Below, in pieces: positions 60,730 through 64,000 of a stretch of DNA of 64,000 nt. The translations under genes were made by a program, and so were the position numbers. The notes beneath the pieces were generated by a model. It ran no database searches. It saw only the letters and a program-made list of their open reading frames with translations, and was not told the DNA's origin. Each line of letters begins with the position of its first letter. The first letter of the stretch is position 1. The stretch comes from Kingdonia uniflora (taxonomy: Eukaryota > Streptophyta > Magnoliopsida > Ranunculales > Circaeasteraceae). The DNA is taken from positions 124,001-188,000 of the forward strand of contig JACGCM010000440.1 in assembly GCA_014058105.1 (NCBI GenBank). Reading direction: 5' to 3'.

Positions 60730-62480
60730 CGAATTGAGTTTTATGCAGTGGGTGCAAAACATACATAGAGAAAAGAAAAGTAAAATATGAGGAAATCATT
60801 ACTTGTTCATCTTTTCATATCCTTCTAGCATTACAGTAGTTACTTTTACACTTATATTAAACACTCTTTCCAAATGAAAATTTTCATTACATTCACATTA
60901 TCGAACACATTTGAAAGTACCATGGAATGTGATTTACAATAGGTGATAAGAAACCCAACACTACTATTTAATATGTACAATGGTCGTTTGAAGAGCTGTC
61001 ATTCAGAGAATAAAAAAAACCCAACATATATGCTCTGATTTGACATGAAAGTATATGTCCACAGAATGCTCTCAATTTCCATCTAAACTCCATAATTTAT
61101 ATGCAGTAAAATCATATCATTTCTTTACCCAAAAAATTATTTACTGTTTGAATCAAAGATAAGTAAAATCTAGACAACCAAACCCTACAAAAGGAGATAT
61201 GGTCGTCATAATTACCATCTGAAAATTAAAATATAAGAAAACAACTTTACTTTCGCGCATTGAAGGTCGTCATTATTGCTTTCTATCTTTCCATAAGCGA
61301 ATGTGACGTTCTCAATCCATTGGCCAGAAATATTGTGGTTATTTATTTTTCCATAAATTAATAAGGCTAAAAGTTCAAAATTACCTCAATGGTTATGGAT
61401 GTCAATCAATAGTTATGGGCACGGGGACTAATGGCTGTGGAAAGAATCAAGACTTTAGGTAAATAGCCACATTCCGAAAAACTAAACGTAAAGTTGAAAA
61501 AGATCCCACTGTGCTTGGCATGAAATTCATCCCATAATGTCTTCTAAAATGCCTGACATGAGACCAAATAAAGAAGCTCACTAAGAAATGATATTTGAAA
61601 GAATCTAATGATTACATGCATACGTAAGATGCTTTGTTTTCTTGTGATCTCCCAATATTTGCATCCTTAATAGTTCCCATGAAAGAGAAAAAATTGAAAG
61701 AATAGCCACTGATGTTTAAACCATCTAGAACCTTACAAATTAACAAAAACAGGACTTTAAGAGCAAATTTAGTAAGAAAATGAATAGACCCTAGAGGCAA
61801 ACTCAATAGTTCTCCTTTGCCTTGATTTATTACCAAATAAACTTTTAAACCATTGGATACTCAAACCATTTGATTTATTATCAAACTTCTTGCAAAATAT
61901 TTCAATTAAGAAGAATGGGAGCATAGTTTCATCTCTACAATGCACATTTTATAGAAATTGCAACGACAAAAATTTTTATCGAAAGAAAAAATTCTTATAT
62001 ACGTTTCATAAGTAATCTTGGTGCATTGAAAAGATTTTTAATACTTAATTATTTATTAGCATAACTATTACAACTTTGTGGGTTTTCACTTTAGACCACA
62101 TTTCTTAAATATGTGTGATGAGAATCGAGGTTGCTAATCTCTCTTCTACGACAAGAATAATACGCAGAATATGCCAATCAATCAAACTAAGAAACACAAA
62201 ACAATAAAGAACACAAGGTTTCCTAGAAGAGGGAAGTGGAATACCCTTTCGGATAAAAATGACTCCCCGACCAATTCACTAAGATGATTAAACAGGTTAC
62301 AACGATCTCTCCAAGCTTCTCAAGCTTTAATGGAGTCTATCAAATTCTAGGTCTAGAATTAAACTCGCATATGAAAGATAGATAAACTAACTAACCTAAG
62401 TCCTCTTTATATACTAGAGGACTAAATACAAGTGGAACGAATCTCAAGGCAAAACTTAACGTCTTGGAAGAACTTACAAA
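60730..62480. other. AT-rich intergenic DNA
   Basis: No gene, RNA gene or clear repeat seen. A 74-codon minus-strand frame at 61612-61836 has the hydrophobic, low-complexity look of a chance ORF. Confidence 0.5.
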
Positions 62481-62960
62481 GGCAACCTGGCAAAACTCGT
62501 TCGAACGAAGCACAAAGTCGATCGAACGACTTTAGCGATTAGAGGTTCCAACCCTAGAAAGTATACAGGTCGTTCGAACAAAATCCAATCTCGTTCAAAC
62601 GACATCTTCAGTCTTTAACTCCAAAATGTAAAATCAAACAATCTCGTTCGAACGAGCTCCATTCTTGTTAGAAGGACTTCGACCTACTTTGAGTTCATCT
62701 TTAGCAATTCGAACAGAACCAGATCGAGTCTTTAGGTAACATAAGCAGTTTGATCTTCATGCAACTTAACCAGCTCAAATCTTTAGGTAACTTAACCAGC
62801 TTGAACTTCTGTCGATCATAACCAGTTCGAATCTGAACATTAAAAATATCATTTTCAATCCGGCTTCAATTCTTGAATTGAAATCATTCGAACTAAAATG
62901 ACCTCGAACATAATTTGAGTTCATATCTTAACAATGTGTGCTACTTAGCGATCAATCTGT
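62480..62960. repeat. Cluster of TCGTTCGAACGA-type palindromes, likely repeat remnant
   Basis: TTCGAA-centred palindromes or near-palindromes at about 62500, 62520, 62572, 62594 and 62645, spaced alternately by about 20-27 and 50 bases. A looser set of GTTCGAA and CATTCGAAC sites runs to 62900, with a repeated ATCTTTAGGTAAC..AACCAGCT unit at about 62728-62810. Resembles a decayed transposable-element segment; family unknown. Confidence 0.5.
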
Positions 62961-63790
62961 AGAAGATGACTGCATAATATGATAAAGTTCTACTTTTTTT
63001 CGTAAATTGGTTACAGCCAAGTCAATCATAGAGAGGTTTAACTCTTACAAACTAATCCAAAGCAATTGATAGATTATACGAAAATCTCCAAATAATAACA
63101 AAAATATACGTTATTCAAAGACAATTAAGTAATTTTAATCATTAGGAACCAATTAAGCCTCACAATACAAATAACTACAAAAGGTCTTAGGTACCCACCA
63201 AATACCATAAAGAAAAAAAAATTTGGGTTACCTATAGCGGAGACTTGCAAGCTATCATTTAAGAGACTCAAGACTCCAATCAAATATCTTTAGACTTGCA
63301 ATAGATACCTCTTACAAATCATTTTCTATCTCTTCTTCTCCTCTCTATAATTGAAAATCTAAACTAATAATTATGTTCAATATACTGATAAAAATCATTG
63401 GCAAGGTAAGGATTAAAAATAAAGAAATAACTAAATTGACAATATAATAAAATAAGAAGACAAAATTAGAGTATCCAAGAACAACTGACTAAATAAATTC
63501 AATTGAAGTTACATATCTTATATTTGCAGAATCTGTAATAAATTGACATTGGTTATTGAAAATTGACAATTGCGGCAACCCGTTGGAGGATTACATTTAA
63601 TGCGATTGAGACCAAAAGAAAAGCATAATTGATGCATGATGAGTTCAAAGATAGCAACAACTTGAATCATAAGAAGATACTCTAAATCACCAGAAAAGAG
63701 TAGAAGAAGATTAACACTACAATACGCAATCATCACATCATAAAAATTCTTTAATCTATGTGTAAAGGAGTCGCAACCCATAGGATACGT
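62960..63790. other. AT-rich DNA without recognised gene
   Basis: Only a chance-like minus-strand frame of 87 codons (63518-63781). Nothing else seen. Confidence 0.45.
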
Positions 63791-63828
63791 ATTGTTTCAT
63801 AGATGCGCTACTTCCGCCAAAAACATGT

Positions 63829-63965
63829 TTACGTGGCGAAATATTATGCATAGAGAGAAGCGTACGTGGCGAGATTTCATAAAGTAACAGAAGGTGACGT
63901 GGCAGTACCACAACCAATTCTATAGATGAGTAAGATGGATTATATAGAGATCTAAACCCTAAAGA
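63829..63965 (+). promoter_or_regulatory. Promoter-like block at the right edge: three ACGTGGC boxes, CCAAT, TATA, telo-box
   Basis: ACGTGGC at 63831-63837, 63864-63870 and 63897-63903, all on the plus strand about 33 bases apart. Then CCAATTC at about 63914, ATTATATAGAG at 63939-63949 and TAAACCCTAAAG at about 63952-63963. ACGTGGC is the core of ABA-response and G-box elements bound by bZIP factors. The order suggests a plus-strand gene starting at or just beyond the window end. Confidence 0.5.
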
Positions 63966-64000
63966 GAATAACGTATTCCATATTTGTATATTCTAGAAAA

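Overview
The window is nuclear DNA of a flowering plant, most likely a eudicot. It is AT-rich, its genes are split by GT..AG introns, and its one clear host gene is a plant-type WW-domain DEAD-box RNA helicase of the RH40 kind. The left 40 kb is a nest of large Ty3/gypsy LTR retrotransposons of the Tat/Ogre/Retand type. The right 24 kb holds the helicase gene, a gene-carrying Mutator-like element, pieces of a minus-strand gene, and a promoter-like block at the right edge.

Retrotransposon block (1-40115). Four element parts can be told apart. A (1 to about 4000) is on the minus strand: protein-coding remnants, primer-binding site and a truncated LTR. C is split into about 4000-7219 and 21582-25522 and keeps only the 3' half of an element, ending in an LTR. 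E (7220-21581, 14.4 kb) is a whole element inserted into C, with a perfect 5-bp target duplication CCTAT. D (25650-40115, 14.5 kb) is a second whole element. Each whole element runs LTR, primer-binding site, gag, protease, reverse transcriptase, RNase H, a second RNase H, integrase, a 161-bp tandem-repeat zone, an antisense gene region, polypurine tract, LTR. All sense reading frames carry stops and shifts, so none of the elements is autonomous now.

The most striking feature is the antisense region between integrase and 3' LTR. On the minus strand it holds two small ORFs, each behind a TATA box, and a longer gene with at least six exons. The five introns of the long gene lie at the same places in C, D and E with GT and AG conserved. 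The predicted protein has a globular domain like the 'putative gypsy type transposon' family (PF04195), then a long coiled coil.

Helicase gene (about 40750-55300, plus strand). A 5'UTR intron and seven coding exons give a 1174-residue protein: WW-like domain, Q-rich segment, complete DEAD-box core, RGG and RS tails. Two introns are 4.8 and 3.9 kb; the first holds a MITE-like element. Intron 3 contains a splice-flanked segment that would be an unproductive exon.

Right flank (55047-64000). A terminal exon on the minus strand (55792-55935) converges on the helicase gene, and further exon-like pieces with a nonsense codon lie at 59.5-60.7 kb. Between them sits a Mutator-like element (56599-57642) with long inverted repeats, a perfect 9-bp target duplication and an ORF that looks like the start of a MAP70 microtubule-protein gene. 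The last 200 bases carry three ACGTGGC boxes, CCAAT and TATA, suggesting a plus-strand gene just beyond the window.
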